Below, in pieces: positions 18,047-26,980 of a DNA stretch of 64,000 nt; position 1 is the stretch's first letter; each line of letters begins with the position of its first letter. The DNA lies in assembly GCA_964485405.1 (NCBI GenBank), contig CAZAJG010000008.1:1-64000 (forward strand), read 5' to 3'. The DNA is from CAKZNE01 sp964485405. Lineage in GTDB: Bacteria > Bacteroidota > Bacteroidia > Flavobacteriales > Schleiferiaceae. The notes beneath the pieces were generated by a model. The model ran no database searches, had not been told where the DNA came from, and saw only the letters and a program-made list of their open reading frames with translations. Position numbers and translations under genes: made by a program.

Positions 18047-18472
18047 ATGATCAAAAACAGCATACATACTATTATTCTAAGCCTATCTCTGTGCTTATTT
18101 AGCTTGGCTGGATATGCCCAAAAGAGCAATGTAAGCCCGAATGCTGCAAATTCTATCAACCTTTGTCAACTCTATGTAGCCACAGCTTTTACACCTAACG
18201 GAGATGGTATTAACGACCGATTCTTAGTTAAGTACAATGGTGATTGTGAAATGTTGGAATTCAACATGAAAGTTTTCGACCGCTGGGGGCGTCTTGTTTT
18301 TGAAACCAAAAACCCAGATGAGCAATCTTCTTGGGATGGTCAAAGCAAAGGAAGGCAAATGAAAGAAGGTGTTTATATGTGGCAAGTTCATGCTAAACTA
18401 ATAGACCCAAACAAAACCAGTGCTCAATCTGAAGTTTTAGATAAAAAAGGCACGGTTGCCTTAATTCGATAA
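18047..18472 (+). CDS. stand-alone T9SS type B sorting-domain protein
   Basis: A 141-residue exported protein. I chose the ATG at 18047, because it directly precedes the signal peptide (MIKNSIHTIILSLSLCLF...GYAQK) and the upstream start lies within the promoter. Nearly all of the mature protein (about 105 residues) is a gliding motility-associated type B C-terminal domain: LYVATAFTPNGDGINDRF, MKVFDRWGRLVFET, SSWDGQSKGRQMKEGVYMWQVHA, ending KGTVALIR. Such domains normally sit at the end of very large surface adhesins exported by T9SS. Here there is no cargo ahead of it. It is convergent with the next minus-strand gene, 27 bases away. Confidence 0.88.
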   Translation: MIKNSIHTIILSLSLCLFSLAGYAQKSNVSPNAANSINLCQLYVATAFTPNGDGINDRFLVKYNGDCEMLEFNMKVFDRWGRLVFETKNPDEQSSWDGQSKGRQMKEGVYMWQVHAKLIDPNKTSAQSEVLDKKGTVALIR

Positions 18473-18499
18473 GCTATCCAGTCATCTCTTTCTGATTTA

Positions 18500-19207
18500 T
18501 TACCACGAATGTTCGTCAAATCGAACTTCTTTGCGTGCCATAGATTCTTCCCAACAATAAGGAAAATAGGCATGCTCGTTAATTTCCATAGATTCCATTA
18601 CAGCAAAAACCTTTTGTTGAACAGGATAAGCCAAATCATAAAACCTTCGATCTACTAGCGTAAAACGTTCGCTTGATGATATTCCATTTTGATGAAAAAT
18701 TGCACGCTTCTTTCCCTTTGTATGGGCCACAATTTTAATTCGCCCATCGTCCGTACCATTGTCCCCGAAAGTGCCATATACAATGATGGCATCCATTAAG
18801 CCATCTTGGTCAAAGTCGTTTAGAGCAAAGTACTTAGGCCAAAAACCTATCGAGTGCTCCTCAGAAACCTCATTTTCTGCAAGTTTAAAGTCTGTCAATT
18901 CCCAGTTTAAATAGTAGTGATTGTTTTTATAGCTAATGTTTAAGGCTTTAATCGTGTCGTTTAAAATTTCAGTTCGTTCCCTATCGTATTCCTTCTCTGT
19001 AAAAACCATGTAATGTGTACCTTCAGCATCCCAATATTTGCAAGCCATGTATATGGGATAATCAACACCCAAAGCTTGACGAATACTGTCCGTAAAAATA
19101 CTTTTAATCCTTTCTTTAGAGAGCAGTTCTGACCGAGGAACTTCAATTTGGGCATTTAAGAAAAAACCAAAGGACATGAAAATTAAGACAAAGCAGAGCC
19201 TCCTCAT
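18500..19207 (-). CDS. secreted protein of unknown function with one FG-GAP-like calcium loop
   Basis: About 235 residues using the ATG at 19207 (MRRLCFVLIFMSFGFFLNAQ, a good signal peptide); a start 33 bases upstream (19240) would put a polar stretch before it. The core reads YMACKYWDAEGTHYMVFTEKEY, then LNDFDQDGLMDAIIVYGTFGD with the DxDxDGxxD calcium-loop pattern, then GRIKIVAHTKGKKRAIF. This order resembles a Flavobacteria family annotated vaguely as surface polysaccharide biosynthesis (M949_RS01915-like), but I cannot confirm the link. A near-consensus box on the minus strand (TATCTTTTG, one extra T) lies just upstream of the chosen start. Function unknown. Confidence 0.7.
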   Translation of the reverse strand: MRRLCFVLIFMSFGFFLNAQIEVPRSELLSKERIKSIFTDSIRQALGVDYPIYMACKYWDAEGTHYMVFTEKEYDRERTEILNDTIKALNISYKNNHYYLNWELTDFKLAENEVSEEHSIGFWPKYFALNDFDQDGLMDAIIVYGTFGDNGTDDGRIKIVAHTKGKKRAIFHQNGISSSERFTLVDRRFYDLAYPVQQKVFAVMESMEINEHAYFPYCWEESMARKEVRFDEHSW

Positions 19208-19418
19208 GCCCCTTGGTTGAGCTACCAAAAGATATGACATTACCTAATGTTTGTTTTGTGTTGATTGTTTTAGAAAAAGACTAGGTCCTTTTCTTGGAGC
19301 TAATATAAACGAAAATATTAAAAGTAAGTTTTTTCTTACTTTTTGAAGATTTAGTTGCTACTCTCCCCTGTAGTATTTTACATATATTTAGCCTTCAAAC
19401 GACTTCAATAATAAATCC

Positions 19419-19814
19419 ATGCGCAGCCAATTTAGTCTACTCTTTTTATGTTTTAGTCTTTTTCTTCACGCGCAAGATTTTGAGCTTACCATATCTTTTG
19501 AAGGTCTCTCATCTAATAAAGGAAAAGTTCTCTTCAAAATAATCGATGATTCCAAAAATGAAGTAGGTCAAGGTATTTTAGCCATATCAAATAAAAAAGC
19601 TTCAAAATCCATTTCACTACCTTCAGGAAAGTATGCTGTTTCCTGCTTTCATGATGCTGACGACAACAGAGAGTTGACCACTAATTTTATGGGTATACCA
19701 GACGAAAAGTATGGTTTTAGCAATGACGCTCGTGGTATCTTTGGGCCGCCAGATTTAAAAGATCAACTGTTTGAACTCAATGAAAATAAGACCATTAAAG
19801 TCCAGCTTAAATGA
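19419..19814 (+). CDS. DUF2141 domain secreted protein
   Basis: A 131-residue exported protein (signal peptide to LHAQD) matching DUF2141 well: FEGLSSNKGKVLFKI, SLPSGKYAVSCFHDADDNRELTTNFMGIP and YGFSNDARGIFGPPDLKDQLF, the family's most conserved block. DUF2141 proteins are small periplasmic or surface beta-sandwiches of unknown function. First gene of a four-gene run with stop/start overlaps; the stop overlaps the next ATG by 4 bases. A near-consensus -7 sequence (TATATTTA) lies about 30 bases upstream. Confidence 0.88.
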   Translation: MRSQFSLLFLCFSLFLHAQDFELTISFEGLSSNKGKVLFKIIDDSKNEVGQGILAISNKKASKSISLPSGKYAVSCFHDADDNRELTTNFMGIPDEKYGFSNDARGIFGPPDLKDQLFELNENKTIKVQLK

Positions 19815-21028
19815 ACCAAGCAAAAAAATTCTTGAGCTGTATCTTATTGATTCTTGGAATTTCAAGCTGCTCATTTGTTGGGGGAAATAGTTATTCTAGC
19901 CTTAGAGAAAAGTCGGGCTTAGCATCTTCATCCTTTAATAAAGAACAGGCCTTTAGGTTTGATCTACATATCATTACCATACCCGTAGAAATTAACGGTA
20001 AAACGTATGAGTTTATCTTTGACACTGGGGCTGGTAATACTATCGTTTCAAGACAGGTTGCTCAAGAGTTAGGTTTAGAAACCAAAACCTCTATCCATAC
20101 AAGAGATAGTAAAAACAACAAGCAGATGATGGATGTTACACTCATCGACACCATAAGCATCGCTGGAGTTAACTTTTCAAACATCTCTGCCAATATTGTG
20201 GATTGGCCAGACTTTTCAGCGGTAGAGTGTTTAGGAAAAGATGGTTTAATTGGTAATAACCTTATTCGGCATTGCAACTGGATAGTAGACTACGATAAAA
20301 AGGTATTAAAACTTACAGATTCAGATCTTGAAACAACCGAGATGGAACACATTACTCAAATGTTCTATGCCTCTGCGCGGCCGAAGTTTGATCTCCTCTT
20401 AGATTCAACTTTATTGAAAAGCGTTTTACTAGACTTGGGGTCTGGTGGTGGACTAGATCTAGGTCGAAATTTGGTTAAAAACCATAAAATCAACATCCAA
20501 ACTTATCCGAATCTAAAAAAGATAGACGGCACCACGCAGGGGCTTTTTGGACGCTCATTGGATAGCACTATAATCATTCAGGCAAACTCCATCTCCGTAG
20601 ATGGTTTTACACTTTATAAACCAATAGTAGATATTGAAAGTAAAAGTGGAGCCAAGGTTGGAAACCGATTCTTAAAGCATTCCAAACTATATTTAGATTA
20701 CACATACGGTACTATAGGTTTTAGTCCTTATAAAGACACATCTTATTATGAGAAGCCAATGAACTACGGTTTAGCTCCAGCTCTGCATAAAAATGGGCTC
20801 TATGTTGGATCTATTCTTGTGAATTCTGCTGCCTATAAACAAGGAATTAGACAGGGAGATCAAATCATAAAGCTCAATGAAAAATCTGCTTCAGATTTTT
20901 CTGAGTATTGTGAATTTCTCTCTTATATAAATAAGCTTAGCAAAGGCAATAGTGCCTTAAAACTGATCTTTGCTTCAAATCCAGATAAAGTAGTTTCTCT
21001 TGAAAAGAGTTCCATATGGCAAGATTAA
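19811..21028 (+). CDS. retropepsin-like aspartyl protease with PDZ domain, lipoprotein
   Basis: A 405-residue lipoprotein (ILGISSC, Cys 20). Residues about 55-180 are a clan AA retropepsin-like domain: INGKTYEFIFDTGAGNTIVS, with catalytic-type DTG at 71-73. A second lobe-like repeat around residue 205 has LLDLGSGGGLDL, so the second copy carries D-L-G rather than D-T/S-G. Residues about 320-400 form a PDZ domain (LYVGSILVNSAAYKQGIRQGDQIIKLN). This arrangement is common in Bacteroidota and presumed to be a membrane-tethered protease of the periplasm or surface. Overlaps the upstream gene by 4 and the downstream gene by 13 bases. Confidence 0.87.
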   Translation: MNQAKKFLSCILLILGISSCSFVGGNSYSSLREKSGLASSSFNKEQAFRFDLHIITIPVEINGKTYEFIFDTGAGNTIVSRQVAQELGLETKTSIHTRDSKNNKQMMDVTLIDTISIAGVNFSNISANIVDWPDFSAVECLGKDGLIGNNLIRHCNWIVDYDKKVLKLTDSDLETTEMEHITQMFYASARPKFDLLLDSTLLKSVLLDLGSGGGLDLGRNLVKNHKINIQTYPNLKKIDGTTQGLFGRSLDSTIIIQANSISVDGFTLYKPIVDIESKSGAKVGNRFLKHSKLYLDYTYGTIGFSPYKDTSYYEKPMNYGLAPALHKNGLYVGSILVNSAAYKQGIRQGDQIIKLNEKSASDFSEYCEFLSYINKLSKGNSALKLIFASNPDKVVSLEKSSIWQD

Positions 21029-21783
21029 TTCTCTATGTATTTTTTGGTTGTTTGATCACCAATGTCTCAGTAAAAGCTCAAATATTTGAAGGTGATTACA
21101 TGCCTTTTAGTCTGGGCTATGTATACAATACCGTAAAAGACGATGCTTTATCTCCAGTAAGCTACTCCGGGAATTTGGGATCCATTTCTAGCGGTTACTA
21201 CTACCAAAATAAAAAATGGATCAATGCAGTAGATCTCGGTGGCTTTGGCGGTTTTATGTTTCCCAATGTAAACCGAGAAGAAAACCCAAATCAAGTTACT
21301 GCGCTAAGTGCTCGTTTGCAGTACAATCTATCTTACAAAGTATTTGAACACAACGACTGGCATTTTTTTGCAGGGCTATTGTCACATAACCTATGGGATT
21401 TTAGAAGTGTTAGTCGCTATTCGAATAGCAGTTTTAACTACAATGGCTTCTTTTCTGGAGGTGTTAAAATTACGATTCAAAAACCGTTCAACTTATTTGG
21501 TGAGTCCTTTGGTTTTCAATATGGATTAGGAATTCCTGTTGCCACCTACGCATGGAGACCTGGCTATATTAAACCTTTTCTTTCCAATGATTTTGGTACA
21601 GAAGAGTTCTATTACTGGGACGATTATTTTGCATTCGATTCTCGATCTGACCTTTTATGGAAGATCAATGAATCTAACTTTATAGGCTTAACCTACCAAT
21701 GGGAATATTCTCAGCTCAATCCAGTAAATAAAATTCAGGCGGCCAATCACTTTTTGTCTATCTCAACCATCTTTAAGTTTTGA
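21016..21783 (+). CDS. outer-membrane beta-barrel protein of unknown function
   Basis: A 255-residue exported protein (signal peptide to SVKAQIF) made of aromatic-rich alternating strands (ISSGYYYQNKKWINAVDLGGFGGFMF; LSARLQYNLSYKVF; FNYNGFFSGGVKITI; FIGLTYQWEYSQLN), ending HFLSISTIFKF with a C-terminal Phe as in outer-membrane barrels. No named family recognised. It lies inside a run of overlapping genes between two lipoprotein proteases (13-base overlap upstream, 4-base overlap downstream), so it is probably made in fixed ratio with them and could be their membrane partner or substrate. Confidence 0.75.
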   Translation: MARLILYVFFGCLITNVSVKAQIFEGDYMPFSLGYVYNTVKDDALSPVSYSGNLGSISSGYYYQNKKWINAVDLGGFGGFMFPNVNREENPNQVTALSARLQYNLSYKVFEHNDWHFFAGLLSHNLWDFRSVSRYSNSSFNYNGFFSGGVKITIQKPFNLFGESFGFQYGLGIPVATYAWRPGYIKPFLSNDFGTEEFYYWDDYFAFDSRSDLLWKINESNFIGLTYQWEYSQLNPVNKIQAANHFLSISTIFKF

Positions 21784-22784
21784 AAAAGCTCATCGCCCTT
21801 TTATCCCTTGCTGTTCTTTTTACCTCTTGCGAAAAGGCCTTTATTGATGAAGATCCAAGTAATGATCCTCAAACCAACTTTGATATTTTATGGACCACTG
21901 TAGATGAGAAGTACTCCTTCTTTGATCTAAAAAACATCAACTGGGACTCCGTTCGCACTCATTATGAACCTATGATCTATCCTGAGATGAGTGATGAGGA
22001 GTTGTTTGACATCATGGACTCTATGCTTTATGTTTTAAGGGACGGACATGTAAACTTAGTTTCTCCATTTAATGTGAATAGAAACTGGAATTGGTATTTG
22101 GACTTTCCTGTGAATTTCAACTATGATATAGTTGAAAGAAACTACCTTAAACAAGATCACCGCATTGCGGGGGGTATACGATATACCCTGATTGATTCCA
22201 TCGGCTACATATACTACGAAAGCTTTTCAAACGGCTTTAGCCTGGATAACTTAAAAGCCGTAACCAACTATTTTAAAAATGCCAAAGGTGTAATTGTAGA
22301 TGTGAGAGGTAATGGTGGTGGAAGTTTAAACAATGCTTTGGTCTTAACACAAGTATTTGCAAATGAAAGCAAGCAAGCCATAGTTTCTTTTGAGAAAACC
22401 GGGCCTGGTCACAATGATTTTGGCAATGGATTGAGCTATACGTTAGGCCCGCTAGAAGAAGCCCATTACGATGGTCCAGTAGCTGTTTTAATCAACAGAA
22501 GCTGCTATTCTGCGACCAACTTTTTTGCTGCTGCCATGAGTAATTATAGCAACGTAACCCTAATCGGAGATCGAACTGGAGGTGGAGGTGGAATCCCTGT
22601 AGATTATGAACTGCCCAATGGATGGCGTTTTAGATTTTCTGCGACAGCGAGTTTCTTGCCCAATTCGTTCAATATTGAATTGGGTATTCCTCCAACCAAC
22701 GGTTTTCGTTTAAACAATGACCCAGCTATTAACGCGAATGGAACGGATCAGATACTAGAAAGAGCGATAGAGTTACTCGAATAA
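21780..22784 (+). CDS. S41 family (C-terminal processing type) peptidase, lipoprotein
   Basis: A 334-residue peptidase. The start is TTG at 21780, giving a lipoprotein signal (LLSLAVLFTSC, Cys 17) and a 4-base TTGA overlap with the upstream stop. Residues about 30-95 are the S41 N-terminal helical region (FDILWTTVDEKYSFFDLKNINW...LRDGHVNL). The tail-specific protease core follows: YIYYESFSNG, GVIVDVRGNGGGSLNNAL, and NRSCYSATNFFAAAM with nucleophile Ser 244, then LIGDRTGGGGG. No PDZ domain separates the two parts, so it is a short tricorn/RBP-like S41 type. Last gene of the operon. Confidence 0.9.
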   Translation: MKKLIALLSLAVLFTSCEKAFIDEDPSNDPQTNFDILWTTVDEKYSFFDLKNINWDSVRTHYEPMIYPEMSDEELFDIMDSMLYVLRDGHVNLVSPFNVNRNWNWYLDFPVNFNYDIVERNYLKQDHRIAGGIRYTLIDSIGYIYYESFSNGFSLDNLKAVTNYFKNAKGVIVDVRGNGGGSLNNALVLTQVFANESKQAIVSFEKTGPGHNDFGNGLSYTLGPLEEAHYDGPVAVLINRSCYSATNFFAAAMSNYSNVTLIGDRTGGGGGIPVDYELPNGWRFRFSATASFLPNSFNIELGIPPTNGFRLNNDPAINANGTDQILERAIELLE

Positions 22785-22789
22785 AAATA

Positions 22790-23311
22790 CTACTCCTCTT
22801 CTTTTAACCATCCAGAGTACATTACGTAATTGTTAGCAATTCGATCGATTTCTCCAGAGATGAGCTCAGGGGTAATATCTTTTACCTTTTTAGCGGGTAT
22901 ACCTGCATAAATACAACCTGATGGTATATGAGTACCTTCCAATACCACAGAACCTGCAGCTACAATCGAGTTGCTTTCAACTACACATGCGTCCATTACA
23001 ATAGCCCCCATTCCAATGAGTACATTATCATGAATCGTACAACCATGTGTAATAGCATTGTGACCAATAGAAACATTATTTCCTATAGTTAAAGGATGCT
23101 TTTGATACGTACAATGTAAAGTAGCATTATCTTGAACATTTACCTTATCTCCCATTTTTATGTAATGCACGTCTCCTCGTAAAACTGCTCCAAACCATAT
23201 ACTGCATTGATCTCCCATTTGAATATCCCCTACGAGTGTCGCATTTTCTGCAACAAAGCAATCCTCACCCATTTGAGGAGCCTTCCCTTTTATTTCTTTT
23301 ATAATAGCCAT
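22790..23311 (-). CDS. gamma-carbonic anhydrase family hexapeptide-repeat protein
   Basis: A 173-residue left-handed beta-helix protein of the gamma-carbonic anhydrase-like (YrdA/PaaY) family. The hexapeptide repeats run from FVAENATLVGDIQMGDQCSIWFGAVLRGD through VVESNSIVAAGSVVLEG to the closing helix (ELISGEIDRIANNYVMYSGWLKEEE). The three zinc ligands are in place: His in TLHC, and two in SIGHNAITHGC. Cytoplasmic metalloprotein; some members hydrate CO2, others have no known activity. Convergent with the S41 gene (5 bases apart) and divergent from the nfu gene. Confidence 0.92.
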   Translation of the reverse strand: MAIIKEIKGKAPQMGEDCFVAENATLVGDIQMGDQCSIWFGAVLRGDVHYIKMGDKVNVQDNATLHCTYQKHPLTIGNNVSIGHNAITHGCTIHDNVLIGMGAIVMDACVVESNSIVAAGSVVLEGTHIPSGCIYAGIPAKKVKDITPELISGEIDRIANNYVMYSGWLKEEE

Positions 23312-23335
23312 TGAATGAACTTATATTGAGTTACA

Positions 23336-23343
23336 CAAAAGTA
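23336..23343 (-). promoter_or_regulatory. -7 box TACTTTTG (minus strand) for the gamma-carbonic anhydrase gene
   Basis: The plus strand reads CAAAAGTA, an exact TAnnTTTG on the minus strand, 24 bases before the ATG at 23311. Confidence 0.5.
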
Positions 23344-23374
23344 ATGAGGTAAACCACACGAGTTAATCTGAGCG

Positions 23375-23382
23375 TATATTTG
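23375..23382 (+). promoter_or_regulatory. -7 box TATATTTG for the nfu gene
   Basis: Exact match 19 bases before the ATG at 23402; back to back with the minus-strand box at 23336-23343. Confidence 0.55.
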
Positions 23383-23401
23383 CCAAAAATATTTTTTTAA
23401 G

Positions 23402-24043
23402 ATGGAAGAGGCTAAAAAAGTACCCGTAAGTGTTTACGCTGAAATGACCCCAAACCCGGCTGTACTCAAATTTGTAGCAAATAAACGACTAATAGAGCAG
23501 GATCATGTTGAATTTAAAAACATTGAAGAAGCTCAGCCTTCTCCTTTAGCCACAAAGCTTTTCCACTACCCCTTTGTAAAAGAAGTATTTATAAGCGGCA
23601 ATTACGTGGCCATTACAAAGTACGACATTGTAGAGTGGGATGAAATCACCCTTGAAATGCGAGAAATTATCCGAGACTTTTTGACGGAAGGGAACGAAGT
23701 GATTAGCTCGTCTTTTTCCACTTCTACAGTTTCAAACGAAACTGAAAGTGTACCAACCGCAGGTCCTTCACCAGTGCATCCAGAGGAAAAGGCTCCTCAG
23801 GATTATGAAGAAATTGAAAAGAAAATTGTTTCGCTTCTAGAAGAATATGTAAAACCCGCTGTGGAACAAGACGGTGGAAACATTAAATTTTTAAACTACA
23901 ACGAAGGTGTTGTAAAAGTTTTATTGCAAGGAGCTTGCTCCGGCTGCCCTTCTTCCACAATGACCTTGAAACAAGGCATCCAAAACCTTTTAGCCCAAAT
24001 GCTTCCAGGACAAATACAAAATGTAGAAGCGGTAAACGGTTAA
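23402..24043 (+). CDS. Nfu-type iron-sulfur cluster carrier (NifU C-terminal domain protein)
   Basis: A 213-residue Fe-S scaffold/carrier. Residues about 8-105 form the Nfu N-terminal domain (VYAEMTPNPAVLKFVANKRL, HYPFVKEVFISGNYVAITK). A Ser/Thr/Pro linker (115-135) follows, then the NifU-like domain (about 140-213) with DGGNIKFLNYNEGVVKVLLQGACSGCPSS holding the cluster-binding CxxC at Cys 179 and 182. It would accept a 4Fe-4S cluster and pass it to apo-enzymes in the cytoplasm. Own promoter; convergent with the desaturase gene, 28 bases apart, with no obvious terminator between. Confidence 0.93.
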   Translation: MEEAKKVPVSVYAEMTPNPAVLKFVANKRLIEQDHVEFKNIEEAQPSPLATKLFHYPFVKEVFISGNYVAITKYDIVEWDEITLEMREIIRDFLTEGNEVISSSFSTSTVSNETESVPTAGPSPVHPEEKAPQDYEEIEKKIVSLLEEYVKPAVEQDGGNIKFLNYNEGVVKVLLQGACSGCPSSTMTLKQGIQNLLAQMLPGQIQNVEAVNG

Positions 24044-24071
24044 AACCATTTACACACTTCTATTAATTTTA

Positions 24072-25175
24072 TTAAGCTAAGGCTGGTTTCTGTCCCATTC
24101 TGAGCAAGTAATCCGTATGCGCTTTAAGGGCATCTGATACCTTTTGATATTCTCTATATGGAATCTCAAACTCTGCTGCCGTTTTTCTTACAATCTCAGC
24201 AATAGCAGGGTAATGAATATGGCAGATATTTGGAAACAAGTGATGTTCTACCTGAAAGTTCAGACCTCCAACAAACCAGTTCACCAATTTGTTATTTCGT
24301 GCAAAATCAGCGGTGGTTCTCAATTGGTGTTCCATCCATTCTTCTTCTACCAAACCATTTTCTGGAGTATCCATATTTTCAACTCCTTCAACCATATGAG
24401 CCAATTGAAACACATAACTCAACACAACACCAGCCGTAAAATGCATCAAAACAAAACCTAACATAATCCAATACCAAGCTGCTGGGGATAGGATGATAGG
24501 TAAAACAATAAACAAGGAAAAATACATCATTTTCGTTAGCACCAATATAATCCACTCATTTCGGATCTTTTTTAGACTAGCCGCTGCTTCTTCTCGCTTG
24601 TAGTACTTGATAAGTTGTTTAAAATCTTTAGCAACCACCCAATTAAGTGTTAACAAACCGTAAACCAAAGGGGCATACCATTTTTGGTATTTATGCATGG
24701 GCTTCCATTCTTGCGATTCATGCATACGGATCAACCCCCCTGCTTCCATGTCTTCATCTAAGCCTTCTATGTTTGTATACGTGTGGTGTAATACATTATG
24801 TTGAATTCTCCAAGTGGAAACGTTTCCACTGATAAAATATATCGTAGATCCCAGTATTTGATTCACCGTTTTATTTGAATGGTAGGCTCCATGAATAGCA
24901 TCGTGCATAACACCCATACCTATTCCAGACATCCCTATACCCATTAGAAAATACATTCCAATAACACCTAAAACACCTATATCGGTAGTTAGTACCAGAG
25001 TGTAAGGCACAAAGTAAATAAGTAGCATTCCAATCGTTTTTAAAACCATTGCGCCATTTGCCTTATTGGATATGTTTTTCTCCTTAAAATATTCTCTTAC
25101 TCTTTTGGTAAGAACAGTACGAAAAGAATCACGGGTAGGTCTGATAAAGCGTACTGCAGGAGTGTTTTTTGTCAT
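24072..25175 (-). CDS. membrane fatty acid desaturase (acyl-lipid/acyl-CoA type)
   Basis: A 367-residue integral membrane di-iron desaturase. The three histidine boxes are intact: HDAIH at 91-95, HNVLHH at 126-131 and QVEHH near 308-312. The QVEHHLFP form of the third box is typical of front-end or delta-9-like desaturases of this superfamily. Four hydrophobic segments (about 46-64, 68-90, 205-225, 228-250) flank the boxes. No cytochrome b5 domain is fused. It introduces a double bond into a fatty acyl chain and would adjust membrane fluidity; bond position cannot be deduced. Single gene; a near-consensus AT-rich box lies just upstream on the minus strand. Confidence 0.92.
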   Translation of the reverse strand: MTKNTPAVRFIRPTRDSFRTVLTKRVREYFKEKNISNKANGAMVLKTIGMLLIYFVPYTLVLTTDIGVLGVIGMYFLMGIGMSGIGMGVMHDAIHGAYHSNKTVNQILGSTIYFISGNVSTWRIQHNVLHHTYTNIEGLDEDMEAGGLIRMHESQEWKPMHKYQKWYAPLVYGLLTLNWVVAKDFKQLIKYYKREEAAASLKKIRNEWIILVLTKMMYFSLFIVLPIILSPAAWYWIMLGFVLMHFTAGVVLSYVFQLAHMVEGVENMDTPENGLVEEEWMEHQLRTTADFARNNKLVNWFVGGLNFQVEHHLFPNICHIHYPAIAEIVRKTAAEFEIPYREYQKVSDALKAHTDYLLRMGQKPALA

Positions 25176-25270
25176 TTCTTTCTTTTAAAAAAATTATTGG
25201 ATGGAGGCATTATTTTAACGGATTTACACTTTCTTTATTCAGTTAAAAGTTGCCAACAAAAGCCATTATT

Positions 25271-26929
25271 ATGTTACCAAAAATCGATCCAACAACCACA
25301 AATTCGTGGAGAAAACTTGTTGACCATTTCAAACTTGAAAAGGACATTCATTTAAAGGAGCGCTTTAATAATGACCCCAATAGATTTCAACATTTCTCAC
25401 ACTATTTTAACGATATTCTCTTCGATTTTTCAAAAAATAGGGTGAGCAAAGATACAATGCAACTTTTATCCATGCTATTTGATGAATGTAAAATTCAAGA
25501 GAGTATTCAACAACAGTTCAACGGGTCAACGATTAATGCTACAGAGAACCGAGCTGTTTTACATACCGCACTGCGCAATCAATCTTCTAATCCGGTTCTT
25601 TTTAAAGGTGCTGATGTTATGCCTGATGTTCAACACGTTTTGAGAAAGATGCAAGGCTTTTCGGGAAAGATCATCTCAGGTGAGTGGAAAGGATATGTTG
25701 GCAAATCCATAACGGATATAGTTAACATTGGCATTGGTGGCTCCGATTTAGGTCCTTTAATGGTATACAATGCTCTACGACCTTATCATGTAAATGGTAT
25801 ACAGTGTCATTTCGTTTCCAATATTGATGGTGCTCATTTAGCCGAAACATTGGAACCCTTGAACCCAAAAACTACCCTCTTTATAATTGCTTCTAAAACG
25901 TTTACCACACAGGAAACGATGACCAATGCCAATTTCGCCAGAGATTGGTTTCTTCAATCCAATGCTAAATCTCAGGATGTTTCCAAGCATTTTGTAGCTG
26001 TTTCTACCAATCGTACCAAGGTTAAAGAGTTTGGTATTGATCCCGATAATATGTTTGAGTTTTGGGATTGGGTAGGTGGAAGATATTCACTCTGGTCTGC
26101 TATTGGTTTATCCCTTTGCTGCGGACTAGGTTATGATACTTTCAATGATCTGTTAAGCGGTGCGTACGATATGGATGTTCATTTTAGAACTCAAGCTTTC
26201 GATAAAAATATTCCGCTTCAAATGGCAGCTCTCGGGATATGGTATGTAAACTTTCATGGAGCTGAATCTGAAGCCATACTGCCTTATAGTCAAAATCTAG
26301 ATCGATTTGCAGCCTATTTTCAACAAGGGAATATGGAGAGTAATGGTAAATCTGTTAACCGATCTGGTGACGAAGTAAGCTATCAAACAGGTCCCGTAAT
26401 CTGGGGTGAACCTGGAACAAATGGCCAACATGCCTTTTATCAACTCATTCATCAAGGTACACGTTTAATTCCTTGCGACTTTATTGGCTTTGTCGATTCT
26501 CCATATGCAATGGATGACCATCAATCTAAATTACTTTCTAACTTTTTTGCTCAAACAGAAGCTATGTTAAAAGGGAAAACCAAATCTGAAGCCATGGCGG
26601 AATTAGAGGCAATTGGACTTTCTACTGAAGAAATCAGCTCATTGCTACCCTTTAAAATATTTAAGGGCAATATCCCTACCACAAGCATATTAGCTGAGAC
26701 CTTAGACCCCAAAACTTTAGGTAGCCTCATTGCATGCTACGAGCATAAAATATTTGCCCAAGGCGTAATTTGGAATATCTATTCCTATGATCAATGGGGT
26801 GTAGAATTGGGGAAACAATTAGCCGGTCAAATTTTACCGGAGCTACAAAACAGTAATCCATCAGAGAAACACGACAGCAGCACTAATGGACTAATAAACT
26901 ATTATAAAAAACTAAAATTCAGGCAATAA
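25271..26929 (+). CDS. pgi: glucose-6-phosphate isomerase
   Basis: A 552-residue cytoplasmic enzyme interconverting glucose-6-phosphate and fructose-6-phosphate. I chose the ATG at 25271 (MLPKIDPTTTNSWRKL), which matches the usual N-terminus, over a TTG at 25250. Signatures include VNIGIGGSDLGPLM, IIASKTFTTQETMTNA, the GGRYSLWSAIGLS block, GNMESNGKSV, GEPGTNGQHAFYQLIHQG (catalytic His) and VWGVELGKQLA-like DQWGVELGKQLA near the end (catalytic Lys). Length is standard for the E. coli-like type. Monocistronic as far as visible. Confidence 0.97.
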   Translation: MLPKIDPTTTNSWRKLVDHFKLEKDIHLKERFNNDPNRFQHFSHYFNDILFDFSKNRVSKDTMQLLSMLFDECKIQESIQQQFNGSTINATENRAVLHTALRNQSSNPVLFKGADVMPDVQHVLRKMQGFSGKIISGEWKGYVGKSITDIVNIGIGGSDLGPLMVYNALRPYHVNGIQCHFVSNIDGAHLAETLEPLNPKTTLFIIASKTFTTQETMTNANFARDWFLQSNAKSQDVSKHFVAVSTNRTKVKEFGIDPDNMFEFWDWVGGRYSLWSAIGLSLCCGLGYDTFNDLLSGAYDMDVHFRTQAFDKNIPLQMAALGIWYVNFHGAESEAILPYSQNLDRFAAYFQQGNMESNGKSVNRSGDEVSYQTGPVIWGEPGTNGQHAFYQLIHQGTRLIPCDFIGFVDSPYAMDDHQSKLLSNFFAQTEAMLKGKTKSEAMAELEAIGLSTEEISSLLPFKIFKGNIPTTSILAETLDPKTLGSLIACYEHKIFAQGVIWNIYSYDQWGVELGKQLAGQILPELQNSNPSEKHDSSTNGLINYYKKLKFRQ

Positions 26930-26980
26930 ATAGTAGAATCTTACATTTTTAGTAATATTACAATCTCAAAACTTTCAGCC

